Made by a program: the position numbers and the translations under genes
Source of the DNA: Chitinophaga pinensis
Lineage (GTDB): Bacteria; Bacteroidota; Bacteroidia; Chitinophagales; CAMDFR01
Direction of reading: 5' to 3'
Length of the DNA: 64,000 bases
Assembly: GCA_945872405.1 (NCBI GenBank)
Contig: CAMBZT010000005.1
Span: 1 to 64,000 of the forward strand
Part shown: positions 9,677-18,785 of the stretch, piece by piece
How positions within the stretch are numbered: the stretch's first letter is position 1
Layout: each line of letters begins with the position of its first letter
Notes under the pieces: generated by a model
The model's database searches: none
Told to the model about the DNA's origin: nothing
The model's input: only the letters and a program-made list of their open reading frames with translations

Positions 9677-10840
9677 ATGAAAATATTATTATTGTTAGAT
9701 AATCTAGTCTATAATGACAAGAGAGCCAATAATGAGTTGCAACTGTTGTGTGAACTGAATATTGAAACTATTATTATTCATCGTATTGAAGCGGGAAAGC
9801 CGGAGAGTGACTACTACCTTGATTTTAAAATGTTCCGATTGTTTGATACAAAATTATCAGGAATTAAGGAGATGAGGGCGAGGAAGACTTATGTGAAAGA
9901 ACTTTTAAGCAAATTTGAATTTGATGCGATATGGGCACATAATCAGATGCAATATCACATTGCTAAAGAGATAAAAAAAGAAAGACCCAATACTATTCTA
10001 ATCTACGAGTCTCGAGAACTTTTTCATGCTTGGCCACTAAATTATTCCTCTTCTTCTAGTCTGTTTCTCAGAGTAAAGACTTGGATTGTGAGAAAGTATG
10101 AGGTTCGAAGAGAAGCGAAGGATAGCTACTTGCTGGATTATTTATTGACTGTTTGCGATTCTCTGGCGGAGGTTTTGGTGCCTTATTTCAATGTTAAAAC
10201 TAAGCCAATTATCATCAGAAATATTCCCCCCAAAATAGATAGCATAAGCAAAACACGTTATTTAAAAGATAAATTCGGTATTACTGACGATAGCAAAGTT
10301 TTAATTTTTAGTGGATCAAATGTCTACCCTAAGACTAGAAATATTGAGCCTGTTATCGATCAAATAGCTAATCAGCCCAATAAGTCCTTAGTCATTCTAG
10401 CTCAAAACAATATCCATAGAAAGGCAGTTGAAGACTATGTCATAGAAAGGCAGTATAAAAATATTTATTTTCATGATACCGTTCCCATGAAGGAATTATA
10501 TCAAATCATTGCAAGCGCTGATGTAGGTTTGGTGCCTACTTGGAACAAAAAAGATTTGTCTTATTGGTATGCATTAGACAATAAGATATTTGATTATGTT
10601 TTAGCTCAAATACCTATTCTTGCTACAATACAACCTGAGTATAAAAAAATAGTTAACCAATATCAAATAGGATTATGTATCAATCCTGATCAAGAAAATG
10701 CATATCTAAAGGGTTTTGACTTGGTCTTAGGTACAGATTATAAACAGCAACTTAAAGATGCTTTAGAGGAGTTAAATTGGGATGTAGAAAAGTTGAAACT
10801 AAAAGATTTTCTTCTACATCTGAACAATAAAATTGTCTAA
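9677..10840 (+). CDS. glycosyltransferase, GT4-like
   Basis: A 387-residue GT-B fold protein. The N-terminus MKILLLLDNLVYNDKRANNE is typical of the acceptor-binding Rossmann half. The C-terminal half has LIFSGSNVYPKTRNIEPVI, then IASADVGLVPTW and ALDNKIFDYVLAQIPILAT, in which a K-x3-Y/E pattern replaces the classical E-x7-E. It lies in the same orientation as the preceding exporter, methyltransferase and transferase, with 168 non-coding bases before it that may hold its own promoter. Likely another transferase of the surface polysaccharide; linkage and donor unknown. Confidence 0.78.
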   Translation: MKILLLLDNLVYNDKRANNELQLLCELNIETIIIHRIEAGKPESDYYLDFKMFRLFDTKLSGIKEMRARKTYVKELLSKFEFDAIWAHNQMQYHIAKEIKKERPNTILIYESRELFHAWPLNYSSSSSLFLRVKTWIVRKYEVRREAKDSYLLDYLLTVCDSLAEVLVPYFNVKTKPIIIRNIPPKIDSISKTRYLKDKFGITDDSKVLIFSGSNVYPKTRNIEPVIDQIANQPNKSLVILAQNNIHRKAVEDYVIERQYKNIYFHDTVPMKELYQIIASADVGLVPTWNKKDLSYWYALDNKIFDYVLAQIPILATIQPEYKKIVNQYQIGLCINPDQENAYLKGFDLVLGTDYKQQLKDALEELNWDVEKLKLKDFLLHLNNKIV

Positions 10841-10870
10841 GAGGTATTGTGTTTAGTTTCTAAGATTCAG

Positions 10871-12619
10871 CTATAGCTTTTTGTCATCAATGTTATCCAA
10901 CCAAGTCTTTATCTTAGCGGAAGTATCAATGATTGTTTTTTCTTCAAATGGTGATTTCAAATTTGCTAAATTCACTAGCGATAGAAATGATTTACTTCCT
11001 CCTGCCTTGCAAAGAGTGACATAATCTTTCCAAGCACCATCAAAATCTTCTTGCATTCTAATCCAAAATTGAAAAGCACATAATTGAGCCAAAACATAAT
11101 CGATATAATAAAAAGGAGAGGCAAAAATATGCGCTTGGCCATGCCAGAAACCACCGTTTTCTAGGTAAGGAATTCCAGTATAATCACGATAAGGTAAATA
11201 TTTCTTTTCAATTGCTCTCCACATTGCTCTTCTTTCAATAGTCGTCATCGTGGGTTCAGCATATACTCTGTGCTGAAACTCGTCCACTGCCGTACCGTAG
11301 GGGATAAAATTCATGGAACCAGCTAGATGCTCAAATCGATACTTATCTGCATCTCCTTCAAAAAATAAAGACATCCATTTCCATGTAAAAAACTCCATAC
11401 TCATAGAATGAATTTCTGCCGACTCGGATGTTGGCCAATAATATTCATTCACTTCAAAATGACTACTATTGTATACCTGAAAGGCATGTCCAGCTTCGTG
11501 TGTTAAAACATCGATATCGTGGGAAGTGCCATTGAAATTACTGAAAATAAATGGTGCTTTAAAGGTAGGGAAGAAGGTACAGTAGCCACCACCCATCTTG
11601 CCTTTCTTATTCACCAAATCAAGCAATTCATGATCTTTCATAAAGGCAAAAAAGGTTTTTGTCTCTGGCGAAAGTTCATTGTACATGGTGGCGCCATGAT
11701 TTAAAATCCAATCAGGATTTCCTTTAGGTGTCGGATTTCCACTCTGATACATAAATGATTGATCGTAGTACTCTAGTTTTTCATAGCCCAATCTTTGGCG
11801 TTGTCTTTCCTTTAAATCATTCACAATAGGAACGATATATTTATAAACATGATCTCTAAAGGTGCTAATTTCTTTTGCTGAATAATCACTTCTTCTCATT
11901 CTCGCATATCCTAATTCCGTAAAATCTTTATATCCAAGTTTTATAGCAATTTGATGTCTCAATTTAACCAATCGATCATATATGTCGTCGAGCTTTTCCA
12001 TATTGCTTGCAAACCAATTCCAGCGAGCATCGGTTGCTCTTTTTCTCAAATCTCTATCAGTACTTTGAGCGAAGGGAGTCAAACCGCTTAAATTTCGTTC
12101 TTCTCCCTCAAAATCGATTGAGGCAGTGGCAATCAATTTATCATATTCGCTTACCAATTTGTTTTCTTCTTGAAGATCTGTAATTACTTCCTCATTAATC
12201 GTTTTGGTAGAAAGCGAAGCATATACAAAAATTTGTTCACCATATATTTCTGTAAGTTCGGCTCGGAAAGGACTTTCCGACAATACCTTATGATATTCTG
12301 TAGTCAATTGCTGAATCTTAGGTGACAATTGATCAATTTTTTCTTGTTCTTTTTCATAATATTCATCAGTCGTATCGATACTGTGTCTCACATAAGCTAA
12401 ACTAGTCATAGTTTCAATTTCTCGTGCTAAGCTATAAATTTGATTGATTGACTCCTGCTGGGCTGCAAGAGATGAAGCATTTCTTAAAGCATCGATAGAT
12501 AAATTATATTCCTTCTCATATTGTTCAAAGTTGGGAGAAATGTATTGAATTTCAGGAAATTTTTGGGTAAGCATGTTGCACGTATTAAAGGTTAAATTAA
12601 ATTTAGATGTTGCTTTCAT
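10871..12619 (-). CDS. pepF: M3 family oligoendopeptidase (PepF-like)
   Basis: A 582-residue cytoplasmic zinc metallopeptidase. The catalytic HEAGHAF motif (HExxH) lies near residue 371, and the third zinc ligand Glu is supplied downstream around SESAEIHSMSMEFF. The N-terminal two thirds are the helical prolyl/oligopeptidase-type lid of family M3. Length is usual for Bacteroidota M3B proteins (about 560-580). The conserved part begins at KFPEIQYISP, so the ATG at 12574 is an alternative start. It degrades short peptides. It is unrelated in function to the glycan genes on both sides and separates two glycosyltransferase genes. Confidence 0.9.
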   Translation of the reverse strand: MKATSKFNLTFNTCNMLTQKFPEIQYISPNFEQYEKEYNLSIDALRNASSLAAQQESINQIYSLAREIETMTSLAYVRHSIDTTDEYYEKEQEKIDQLSPKIQQLTTEYHKVLSESPFRAELTEIYGEQIFVYASLSTKTINEEVITDLQEENKLVSEYDKLIATASIDFEGEERNLSGLTPFAQSTDRDLRKRATDARWNWFASNMEKLDDIYDRLVKLRHQIAIKLGYKDFTELGYARMRRSDYSAKEISTFRDHVYKYIVPIVNDLKERQRQRLGYEKLEYYDQSFMYQSGNPTPKGNPDWILNHGATMYNELSPETKTFFAFMKDHELLDLVNKKGKMGGGYCTFFPTFKAPFIFSNFNGTSHDIDVLTHEAGHAFQVYNSSHFEVNEYYWPTSESAEIHSMSMEFFTWKWMSLFFEGDADKYRFEHLAGSMNFIPYGTAVDEFQHRVYAEPTMTTIERRAMWRAIEKKYLPYRDYTGIPYLENGGFWHGQAHIFASPFYYIDYVLAQLCAFQFWIRMQEDFDGAWKDYVTLCKAGGSKSFLSLVNLANLKSPFEEKTIIDTSAKIKTWLDNIDDKKL

Positions 12620-12695
12620 TCGGAATCATAGCATAATGAACTTTTTCTTGATTTTGTAAGACAAGTATCTAACGGATAAAATTCTATATTGTTTG

Positions 12696-12703
12696 CAAAT
12701 GTA
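12696..12703 (-). promoter_or_regulatory. -7 promoter box for the M3 peptidase
   Basis: Plus-strand CAAATGTA is TACATTTG on the minus strand, a perfect TAnnTTTG box about 77 bases upstream of the ATG at 12619. The nearest upstream TTG is 22 bases away, a little long. Confidence 0.4.
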
Positions 12704-12853
12704 AATTATTTATATCAAGAAAAATCAATTCTCAGGGTTCCTAAAATGTCCTATTTCAATCCCTGAAATAAAAATATTTACATCGCATATACCAAAATTG
12801 TGGAAGTATTGAATCTCATATTCTGTTACTTACTACAATTAGTAACTACGTGC

Positions 12854-14179
12854 TTACAATTCTTTAATATACTCAGCTAAAGATTTAGTTTGTTCTCTTC
12901 TTGAATACTTTTCTACATTTTCTGTCTTGCAGCTAATATTACCTGCTTTTTCGAACTCTTCATATAATTGTTCAACTAACAAGCTAAGGTGGGCAGCATC
13001 TTTAGCTATATACCCAGATTTAGTTTCTTTCATCAAATCTTCTTGAAGGTGTTGATTCAAGTTCTTAAACCCATCATAGGTAAAATTAATTTCTTTCAAC
13101 TGGAGTGCTTCCACATCTTCAGAGTAACAGAATAATATGGCTCTCTTAGCAGCTAAGTAGTCATAAATTTTTGTACCCATTACGGAATAATCATTAAACA
13201 GCAACAATAAATTATTTTTTGATAGTTCGAACATTAATTGCTCATTTGAAATTCTTTCATAGAAAAAAGTAATAGACTGCAATTCGTTGAATTCCTTGGT
13301 TAACAATCCTCTTAACTCTTTCGTTCGATTGATACCATAAAAATTGATAGCCAACTTAGCAGTTGGATGAAGCAGCATAAATTGATTCATCGTTCTTAAA
13401 AAGCTATAGAATGGATGCCAGTCATATATTGTACCTGCATAGGCAATCATCAAAACATCAGCGCTTTGATTGTAAACCTGGCTTTCATTGATGACCTCAG
13501 GATCATAGCCATTCGGCAAGACTAGGATCTGCTTATCGCTTATCTTTGTTGAAATTTGTCGACTAACAAACTCCGAAACTGTCACAATTTTTAAAACATT
13601 CTCTAATGATTGTTTCTCTAAATAGTTTGTCCAATTTTGTAAAAAAAAATTATTCTGATAGATTTTCTTTTGCGACCAAGCATCTCTATAATCTGCAATC
13701 CAAGGAATATTAAATTCTCGACTTAAATCAGAAGCATATTTGAATAAGATAAATGGATCACCAGTTGCTATAATGGCATCTACTTTGTGCTCCTTCAAAT
13801 AATTTTTTGCTTCAAAATATAAATTAGATTTAGGTCCAATAGCCCATATCCATTGCGCAAATTCATAAAAGGCAGAAATAACTCTTCGAACTATAACAAA
13901 TTTATGTTCACCATATTTTAGCATGATTCGATTAGCTAAATTCGAAACATAAGGAGTTCTGATGATAGTTCCACGAGTTTCAGATTCTATGATAGTCTGT
14001 TTGCTAGCACTGTCCGCAATGTAATCTAGATAACCTCCAAGCTCATTGCTCCATTGCCTTGTTACCACAATAGGAATCACGTCATACAATGCTAAATACT
14101 TATACCAATTGTATGGTCGAAGACCACCCACAGAAACGTAAGGCGGAAAATCATAAGCAAGAATGAGTACTTTCTTCAT
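12854..14179 (-). CDS. glycosyltransferase, GT4-like
   Basis: A 441-residue glycosyltransferase. It opens with KKVLILAYDFPPYVSVGGLR, the glycine-rich start of many GT4 enzymes, and contains DAIIATGDPFILFKYAS and IADYRDAW in the first half. The second half has QILVLPNGYDP, MIAYAGTIYDWHPF and MGTKIYDYLAAKRAILF, a variant of the nucleotide-sugar site. It is transcribed away from the M3 peptidase's promoter region and lies 83 bases after the start of the membrane protein gene downstream of 14263. It probably belongs to the polysaccharide set despite its isolated position. Confidence 0.8.
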   Translation of the reverse strand: MKKVLILAYDFPPYVSVGGLRPYNWYKYLALYDVIPIVVTRQWSNELGGYLDYIADSASKQTIIESETRGTIIRTPYVSNLANRIMLKYGEHKFVIVRRVISAFYEFAQWIWAIGPKSNLYFEAKNYLKEHKVDAIIATGDPFILFKYASDLSREFNIPWIADYRDAWSQKKIYQNNFFLQNWTNYLEKQSLENVLKIVTVSEFVSRQISTKISDKQILVLPNGYDPEVINESQVYNQSADVLMIAYAGTIYDWHPFYSFLRTMNQFMLLHPTAKLAINFYGINRTKELRGLLTKEFNELQSITFFYERISNEQLMFELSKNNLLLLFNDYSVMGTKIYDYLAAKRAILFCYSEDVEALQLKEINFTYDGFKNLNQHLQEDLMKETKSGYIAKDAAHLSLLVEQLYEEFEKAGNISCKTENVEKYSRREQTKSLAEYIKEL

Positions 14180-14262
14180 TATGTCAATTCTTTTAATAAC
14201 TAACTATATTCGACAAAAAATGATGGTCATTTTTAAAACAATTCTTCGAGTTCTTCTTTTAA

Positions 14263-14763
14263 TCATACAAGATCATTCATCATTGCTTTACTTCTTATTG
14301 AATTTTTTCTAAAGAATGAAATAAGTATGCGCACATTTAAAATGGCTGCTAAAACAATGGTTGCAATTCCGAAAAATAAAATTTCATTACGTAAATAATT
14401 TAGCAACCAATTTCGATTTTCTAAGGCCATTTCGTTATACAATTGATGCATATACCCAAAAATATTCTGTCCCTCCCAAATTGGAACCATATCCTGTAAT
14501 CGAATAGCAGACCAAATCATACAATGAAAGTTGATTAGAAAAATAAAAACTCTAACCCATTTATTCTGAAGAAAAAAAATGTCTTTATAGAGCACGATAA
14601 ATCGAGTATACATCATAGAAACTGAAATAAAAAATAAATTGATAAATGTAAATTTATATTCGCCCTTAGATGTAATGGGATATAAAACACCAAAACATGC
14701 AAAGCATATCAGTGTCATCCAAATTAATTCTATCAAAATTTGATATTGAGTTCTCTTTTGCAT
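14263..14763 (-). CDS. small four-helix membrane protein, function unknown
   Basis: A 166-residue protein starting at the ATG at 14763 (MQKRTQYQILIELIW). A longer frame to 14793 would need a TTG start and is less likely. Four hydrophobic segments are visible: LIWMTLICFACFGVLY, FINLFFISVSMMY, VFIFLINFHCMIW and ILFFGIATIVLAAIL. It is not recognised. It follows the lipoprotein gene on the same strand with a short gap, so they may be co-transcribed. Confidence 0.55.
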   Translation of the reverse strand: MQKRTQYQILIELIWMTLICFACFGVLYPITSKGEYKFTFINLFFISVSMMYTRFIVLYKDIFFLQNKWVRVFIFLINFHCMIWSAIRLQDMVPIWEGQNIFGYMHQLYNEMALENRNWLLNYLRNEILFFGIATIVLAAILNVRILISFFRKNSIRSKAMMNDLV

Positions 14764-14808
14764 TTTATAAAAGATGATGAATTGGTTGTACAATCAATGA
14801 ATCGTTCA

Positions 14809-15369
14809 TTACTTTTTAAGAAATTTGAAAGAAGAAAAATAGTCGTCTATTTCTCCTTTCGGTGGGTATTCCTTGTCTTGCAATAATCCTACCTGATATA
14901 AGCGATTGCCAACAATATACAAATGATAGATCACATGGAAATTTTCTGTAGATTTTGCCTTAAAATAAACACCAGGATTGCCGTCTTTTTCTATCTTGCT
15001 TTCATCTTCTACGGTACATTTCCCAAAACTATTCAGCGCCCCATTTTTAGAACCTTCTAAAATTTCTACGGCATTACTCTTTGTAATCATCCCCTCTGGA
15101 TAATCGGAATAAGCAACCATATAGACTTTGCTTTTGCTTTCTTCATACATGCACATATTCATAGCAATCTCACCCGCTCCGGTGGGCACCACCTCTTTTG
15201 TTACCGTTGGTGTTGATGGGAATGCGATGCTAAAATTACCATCTGCATTGGTGTAATTTTTCTCGTTGCTCTTCGCTGCTTTCTCCGAATCTATTCCCTT
15301 GATACCTCCTTTGCAGGATCCTAAAAAAGCGGCATACAAAAAGCATAGAAATAATACATACTTATTCAT
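14809..15369 (-). CDS. lipoprotein, function unknown
   Basis: A 186-residue protein with a lipoprotein signal peptide; the lipobox LGSC places the lipidated Cys at residue 19. The mature part (NADGNFSIAFPSTPTVTKEV, later YHLYIVGNRLYQVGLLQ) resembles a group of small Bacteroidota envelope proteins with an alpha/beta fold, but I cannot assign a function. A minus-strand TAATTTTG box (15389-15396) sits 20 bases before the start codon. Confidence 0.7.
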   Translation of the reverse strand: MNKYVLFLCFLYAAFLGSCKGGIKGIDSEKAAKSNEKNYTNADGNFSIAFPSTPTVTKEVVPTGAGEIAMNMCMYEESKSKVYMVAYSDYPEGMITKSNAVEILEGSKNGALNSFGKCTVEDESKIEKDGNPGVYFKAKSTENFHVIYHLYIVGNRLYQVGLLQDKEYPPKGEIDDYFSSFKFLKK

Positions 15370-15460
15370 CTGTTTTTTTTATTTATTGCAAAATTATTCT
15401 TTTTAGCAAGCATTATCGTTAAAATTCTGACTATTTGTTTTATTTCTAAACAAAGATGCT

Positions 15461-15468
15461 TACCTTTG
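15461..15468 (+). promoter_or_regulatory. -7 promoter box for the tRNA gene
   Basis: TACCTTTG is a perfect TAnnTTTG box 27 bases before the tRNA. TTTG at 15434-15437 could serve as the -33 box, with a long 23-base spacing. Confidence 0.5.
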
Positions 15469-15495
15469 CAATCGTTTTCAGTCAAACGAAACGAC

Positions 15496-15570
15496 GGTCC
15501 TATAGCTCAGCTGGTTAGTAGCACCTGACTCATAATCAGGGGGTCCTTGGTTCGAGCCCAAGTGGGACCA
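15496..15570 (+). tRNA. tRNA with CAU anticodon (elongator Met or Ile2)
   Basis: The cloverleaf can be drawn by hand. The acceptor stem is GGTCCTA with TGGGACC (last pairs A-T and T-G) and discriminator A at 15570. The anticodon stem is CCTGA/TCAGG around loop CTCATAA, with the anticodon CAT at 15531-15533. The T arm is CTTGG TTCGAGC CCAAG. No CCA is encoded. G1 pairs with C72, which argues against initiator tRNA. Elongator Met and lysidine-modified Ile2 cannot be separated by eye. The D arm has one extra T at 15519 (GTAGC where GAGC is usual), leaving a bulge or a C-T mismatch. Confidence 0.9.
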
Positions 15571-15578
15571 CACATTAT

Positions 15579-15606
15579 AAAAGCCGCTTTTCAAGGCGGC
15601 TTTTAT
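15579..15606 (+). terminator. intrinsic terminator after the tRNA
   Basis: Inverted repeat AAAAGCCGC / GCGGCTTTT with an eight-base loop, running into a T-rich tail, directly after the tRNA. Confidence 0.8.
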
Positions 15607-15690
15607 ATTTAAATCATTATTACCCGCGGCCTTCTCTTTTAAAAAATAGCAGTATTTACTTGCGAGTCCAGTATTGCCCTTGCTTTAAAA

Positions 15691-17625
15691 TCAATCATCT
15701 TGCTTATGTATCCAAAGAAGCCCATTTTTATTTTTTATCTTTTTAAGGAATCCTTTTTCAAAAAGTTCGCTTAATATTAATTCCGAAATTTGATTGGACA
15801 CTTCATATAAAAAAGCAAATTCATTTGTTGTCATAATATTAAACTTTTCAAACAATTCGATGGCATGGATAGTCTTTTCCTTTTTTAAAGCATGTGGCAT
15901 TAATTGATGTATAATTTCCTTAAATCTAGAATATGCTTGAACACCTTTTAGAGTAAACCTAGTTTCATCTCCATCTAAAAAAAGAAAGGTAGGAAAAGAG
16001 GTGATTTTATTCTCTTTGGTTAATCGCAAATCTTCTTGAAACATATCTTTGCCTTTGCCTGCGATATCCTTTTTTAGAATAGCAGTATCTATTCCACAGC
16101 CCAAAGCGGCTTCTTCAATCAACTCCCATCTAGTAATATTTTTTTTCTCTACAAATGCCATCTCTTTCAGTCTCCTCAGAAACACGATAGCCTTCCCCTT
16201 ATTCTGCAATTGCGCGGCCTTAAAAGCGATAGAAGGAGGAAAAGATGAATGCAAAGGGTCTTCAATCCAAACATCCCCATCTAAAGGAATATCATATTTT
16301 TTACTTACTTCCTCCCAATGTATGGCTGCATCCATAGGATTTTTAATAATACCCTTATCGTATTCTATCCATGAAGGCAATAATCCTCCCATATGATAAT
16401 CAATGTCGAGGTATTCATCATATTCTAATTTTAGTTTCCTTAGAATAGGTTGGATCACCCAACAGGTGGAGCAAATGGGATCTGTAAAATATAAAACCTT
16501 TAGGGGCTTTATGACTTCGGTAACATTATGTTCTTTTTGATCAGAAATCAAGGGAAGTATATATCCTCGTTCACTATACATCATGGGATTTAAAAACAAC
16601 TTTTTCAATTCCCGACCTTGTTCGATTTGGCTCGCTAAAGCGAGGGCTCTATTGTTATAATATTTAGTGAAAATTATTTTAAAGTCATTGAACTGCTCAA
16701 AAAGTAATGCCAATACATTCGCATCTAAAATAGCATTCGTTGTTCCAGCGCTTGTGAAAGGCAAGGCTAAATGAGCTGCGTCGCCGATAAGAGCAATATT
16801 GTTTTTATGAAAAGAAGGAAGGACATCAAAGTCTCTGGTTTTCCAGACGTATGAATCTGAAAAATCATTTGCCTCAAGAATATCCTTTACTTCACAAGGA
16901 AACTCTTTCAATATTTCTTTACAAAATGAGCTCAAATGTTGCGGAGATAGTTCTTCACTGCCATCTGAGAAAGTCGCATCATATTGCATGAACCAGACTA
17001 CTTCATCAGAAGAAACAGGAATAAATCCAAAGGCTAAGCCTTTTTCTTTACTCTGATATTTTTGAAATACTGACGCATCCTGAGAAGCAAGAGCTTGAAT
17101 AGCAGAAATACCAACGACTTCCTTTACGTCTGTATTACTAAAATTTACCTTGCCAAAAATAGCATCACGTACGCTCGAAGCGCTTCCATCGGCCCCAATA
17201 AAAACATCACCATATTCTACATCACCATTTTCAAAAACGGCTGCAATTGCTTTTTCTTTTTCAAAAATAAAATGCGAAAAACTTCTGCCGGTCTGAAGTG
17301 TATCCCTATCTAATGAAGCATTTAAGAAAGAGATTAGATTCTTGCGCTTCATACAATGCCAGCCATTCAATTGAATCTTAATCAACTCTTCTTGGTCCTT
17401 TCTTTTCAAACTAAAGCGATTCACTTTTTTACTTAAAAGTTCCTCTTTAGAATAAGGTATAAAGTTTTTTAAGATGGAATAGCCATCGTCGCTCATCAAG
17501 AAAGCGTGACCCTTATCTTGGATTCCATTCCATTTTTCGTTTATTACAACTTCTATTTTTCTTCTTTGTAATAAAATACCTAATGTGAGACCAGCAATAC
17601 CGCCCCCAATAATTACGACCTTCAT
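15691..17625 (-). CDS. fusion: FAD-dependent monooxygenase + SpxH-like DsbA-fold domain + C-terminal winged-helix-like region
   Basis: One uninterrupted 644-residue protein. Residues 1-370 are a PHBH/UbiH-type flavin monooxygenase: dinucleotide motif VVIIGGGIAGLTLG at the N-terminus, FIGADGSASSVRD near 145, and ALIGDAAHLALPFTSAGTTN near 287. Residues about 372-570 are a thioredoxin/DsbA-fold domain of the SpxH (YjbH)/FrnE kind: YFTDPICSTCWVIQPILRKL with a CxxC, then DGDVWIEDP and a cis-Pro loop ITSFPTFLF. The last about 70 residues (NIMTTNEFAFLYEVSNQISE, then ELFEKGFLKKI) look like a winged helix. The start overlaps the stop of the aminotransferase gene by four bases (ATGA). In Bacillus, SpxH delivers Spx to ClpXP; whether this half is an adaptor, a thiol oxidoreductase or a redox sensor is unknown. 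The monooxygenase substrate is unknown too. Confidence 0.8.
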   Translation of the reverse strand: MKVVIIGGGIAGLTLGILLQRRKIEVVINEKWNGIQDKGHAFLMSDDGYSILKNFIPYSKEELLSKKVNRFSLKRKDQEELIKIQLNGWHCMKRKNLISFLNASLDRDTLQTGRSFSHFIFEKEKAIAAVFENGDVEYGDVFIGADGSASSVRDAIFGKVNFSNTDVKEVVGISAIQALASQDASVFQKYQSKEKGLAFGFIPVSSDEVVWFMQYDATFSDGSEELSPQHLSSFCKEILKEFPCEVKDILEANDFSDSYVWKTRDFDVLPSFHKNNIALIGDAAHLALPFTSAGTTNAILDANVLALLFEQFNDFKIIFTKYYNNRALALASQIEQGRELKKLFLNPMMYSERGYILPLISDQKEHNVTEVIKPLKVLYFTDPICSTCWVIQPILRKLKLEYDEYLDIDYHMGGLLPSWIEYDKGIIKNPMDAAIHWEEVSKKYDIPLDGDVWIEDPLHSSFPPSIAFKAAQLQNKGKAIVFLRRLKEMAFVEKKNITRWELIEEAALGCGIDTAILKKDIAGKGKDMFQEDLRLTKENKITSFPTFLFLDGDETRFTLKGVQAYSRFKEIIHQLMPHALKKEKTIHAIELFEKFNIMTTNEFAFLYEVSNQISELILSELFEKGFLKKIKNKNGLLWIHKQDD

Positions 17626-18785
17626 TGAATTACATTTTTTATTCGACTAATTGCTTCATTTAAAATTTTTTCAGAGGTGGCGAAACTCATTCTAATATAC
17701 CCTTCTGCACCATCTCCAAACCATTGTTTTAGACCTGGTACAACAGCCACTTTTGCTTCTGCAAATAGAAGTTCTTGCATTTCTTGACTAGATCTTTTTG
17801 TTTCAGTAATATTCGTAAAAGCCACATAACAGCCCTCAGGTGCAATACAACTAAAACCAGGAATATGATTGAGTTCATGAACAAGCAGTGTTCGCATGGC
17901 TGTAAGATGCTGCAGGAAATCGGTTAACCAATAGTCACATTTTGTAAGTGCTGTTGTTGCAGCAATCTGAGATAATACATTCGCACCATGTATGGTGGAA
18001 TAATGCAACGATGCATCCATCAATCTTGAAAAATGATGTTGATTATGAGCCATGACTGCACCAATCCTCAAGCCAGCCAATCCATATGATTTGCTAAAGC
18101 CTGTAATGGTAATGGTTCTATCCCTTATCTCTTGATCAATAGAAGCAATACTAGTATAAACGTTTGGAAAAAAAACAATATCACTCCATATCTCATCAGA
18201 TAAAATAATCAGATTGTACTTGCATGCTATTTTACCTAACTGAAGCAATTCATCTTTTGTAAAAACCTTACCCGTTGGATTTAGGGGGTTACAAAGACAA
18301 ATTAATTTTGTTTTCTTTGTGATCAAAGTTTCCATCTTTTCAAAATCAACTTTTACGACCCCTGCGGGAATTGCAAAAGGAACTGCCACAGCACCAACTA
18401 ACTCTATTGAATAGCGAAATAAAAAATCAACTGGATCGAAAATAATAGCTTCTTCACCAGCTGAGAGAAATGCTTTGCATGTTAAGTATATTGCAAATGC
18501 GGCGCTGTCAACAGGAAAAGTAAATGCTGGCGAAACAGGCACATTTCGTTTCTCACGAAAGTAATTTGCAACACTTTCCTTGAATTCAGGAAGACCTTCT
18601 GCAGGGCCATAACAGAAATACCTATCTTTAGTATAAGCACAAATCGATTCGGCTATTTCAGGTGCACAAGGAAAATCCAAATCGGCAGCTGTCAATGGAA
18701 TAACATCTTTGGGAAAAGTGGCCCATCGCAAATTGTGTGCACGCTGCTGCAAAACATCTAGATTCACTGAGCTATCTTCAAACAT
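17622..18785 (-). CDS. PLP-dependent aminotransferase / C-S lyase, MalY-PatB type
   Basis: A 387-residue fold-type I PLP enzyme. MalY/PatB-like features are LTAADLDFPCAPEIAESI near the N-terminus, CLCNPLNPTGKVFTKDEL, ILSDEIWSDIVF, and the Schiff-base lysine in ITGFSKSYGLAGLRIG. The terminal substrate Arg lies in EGYIRMSFA. Family members are cystathionine beta-lyases or broad aminotransferases. It is the first gene of a two-gene operon, ATGA-coupled to the FAD monooxygenase fusion, so the two probably act on the same metabolite, perhaps a sulfur or aromatic amino acid derivative (inference). Confidence 0.85.
   Translation of the reverse strand: MFEDSSVNLDVLQQRAHNLRWATFPKDVIPLTAADLDFPCAPEIAESICAYTKDRYFCYGPAEGLPEFKESVANYFREKRNVPVSPAFTFPVDSAAFAIYLTCKAFLSAGEEAIIFDPVDFLFRYSIELVGAVAVPFAIPAGVVKVDFEKMETLITKKTKLICLCNPLNPTGKVFTKDELLQLGKIACKYNLIILSDEIWSDIVFFPNVYTSIASIDQEIRDRTITITGFSKSYGLAGLRIGAVMAHNQHHFSRLMDASLHYSTIHGANVLSQIAATTALTKCDYWLTDFLQHLTAMRTLLVHELNHIPGFSCIAPEGCYVAFTNITETKRSSQEMQELLFAEAKVAVVPGLKQWFGDGAEGYIRMSFATSEKILNEAISRIKNVIQ

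Noticed and set aside
15496-15570. tRNA as initiator tRNA-fMet
   Set aside because: Position 1-72 is a G-C pair rather than the unpaired C-A of initiators, and the anticodon stem lacks the three G-C pairs next to the loop.
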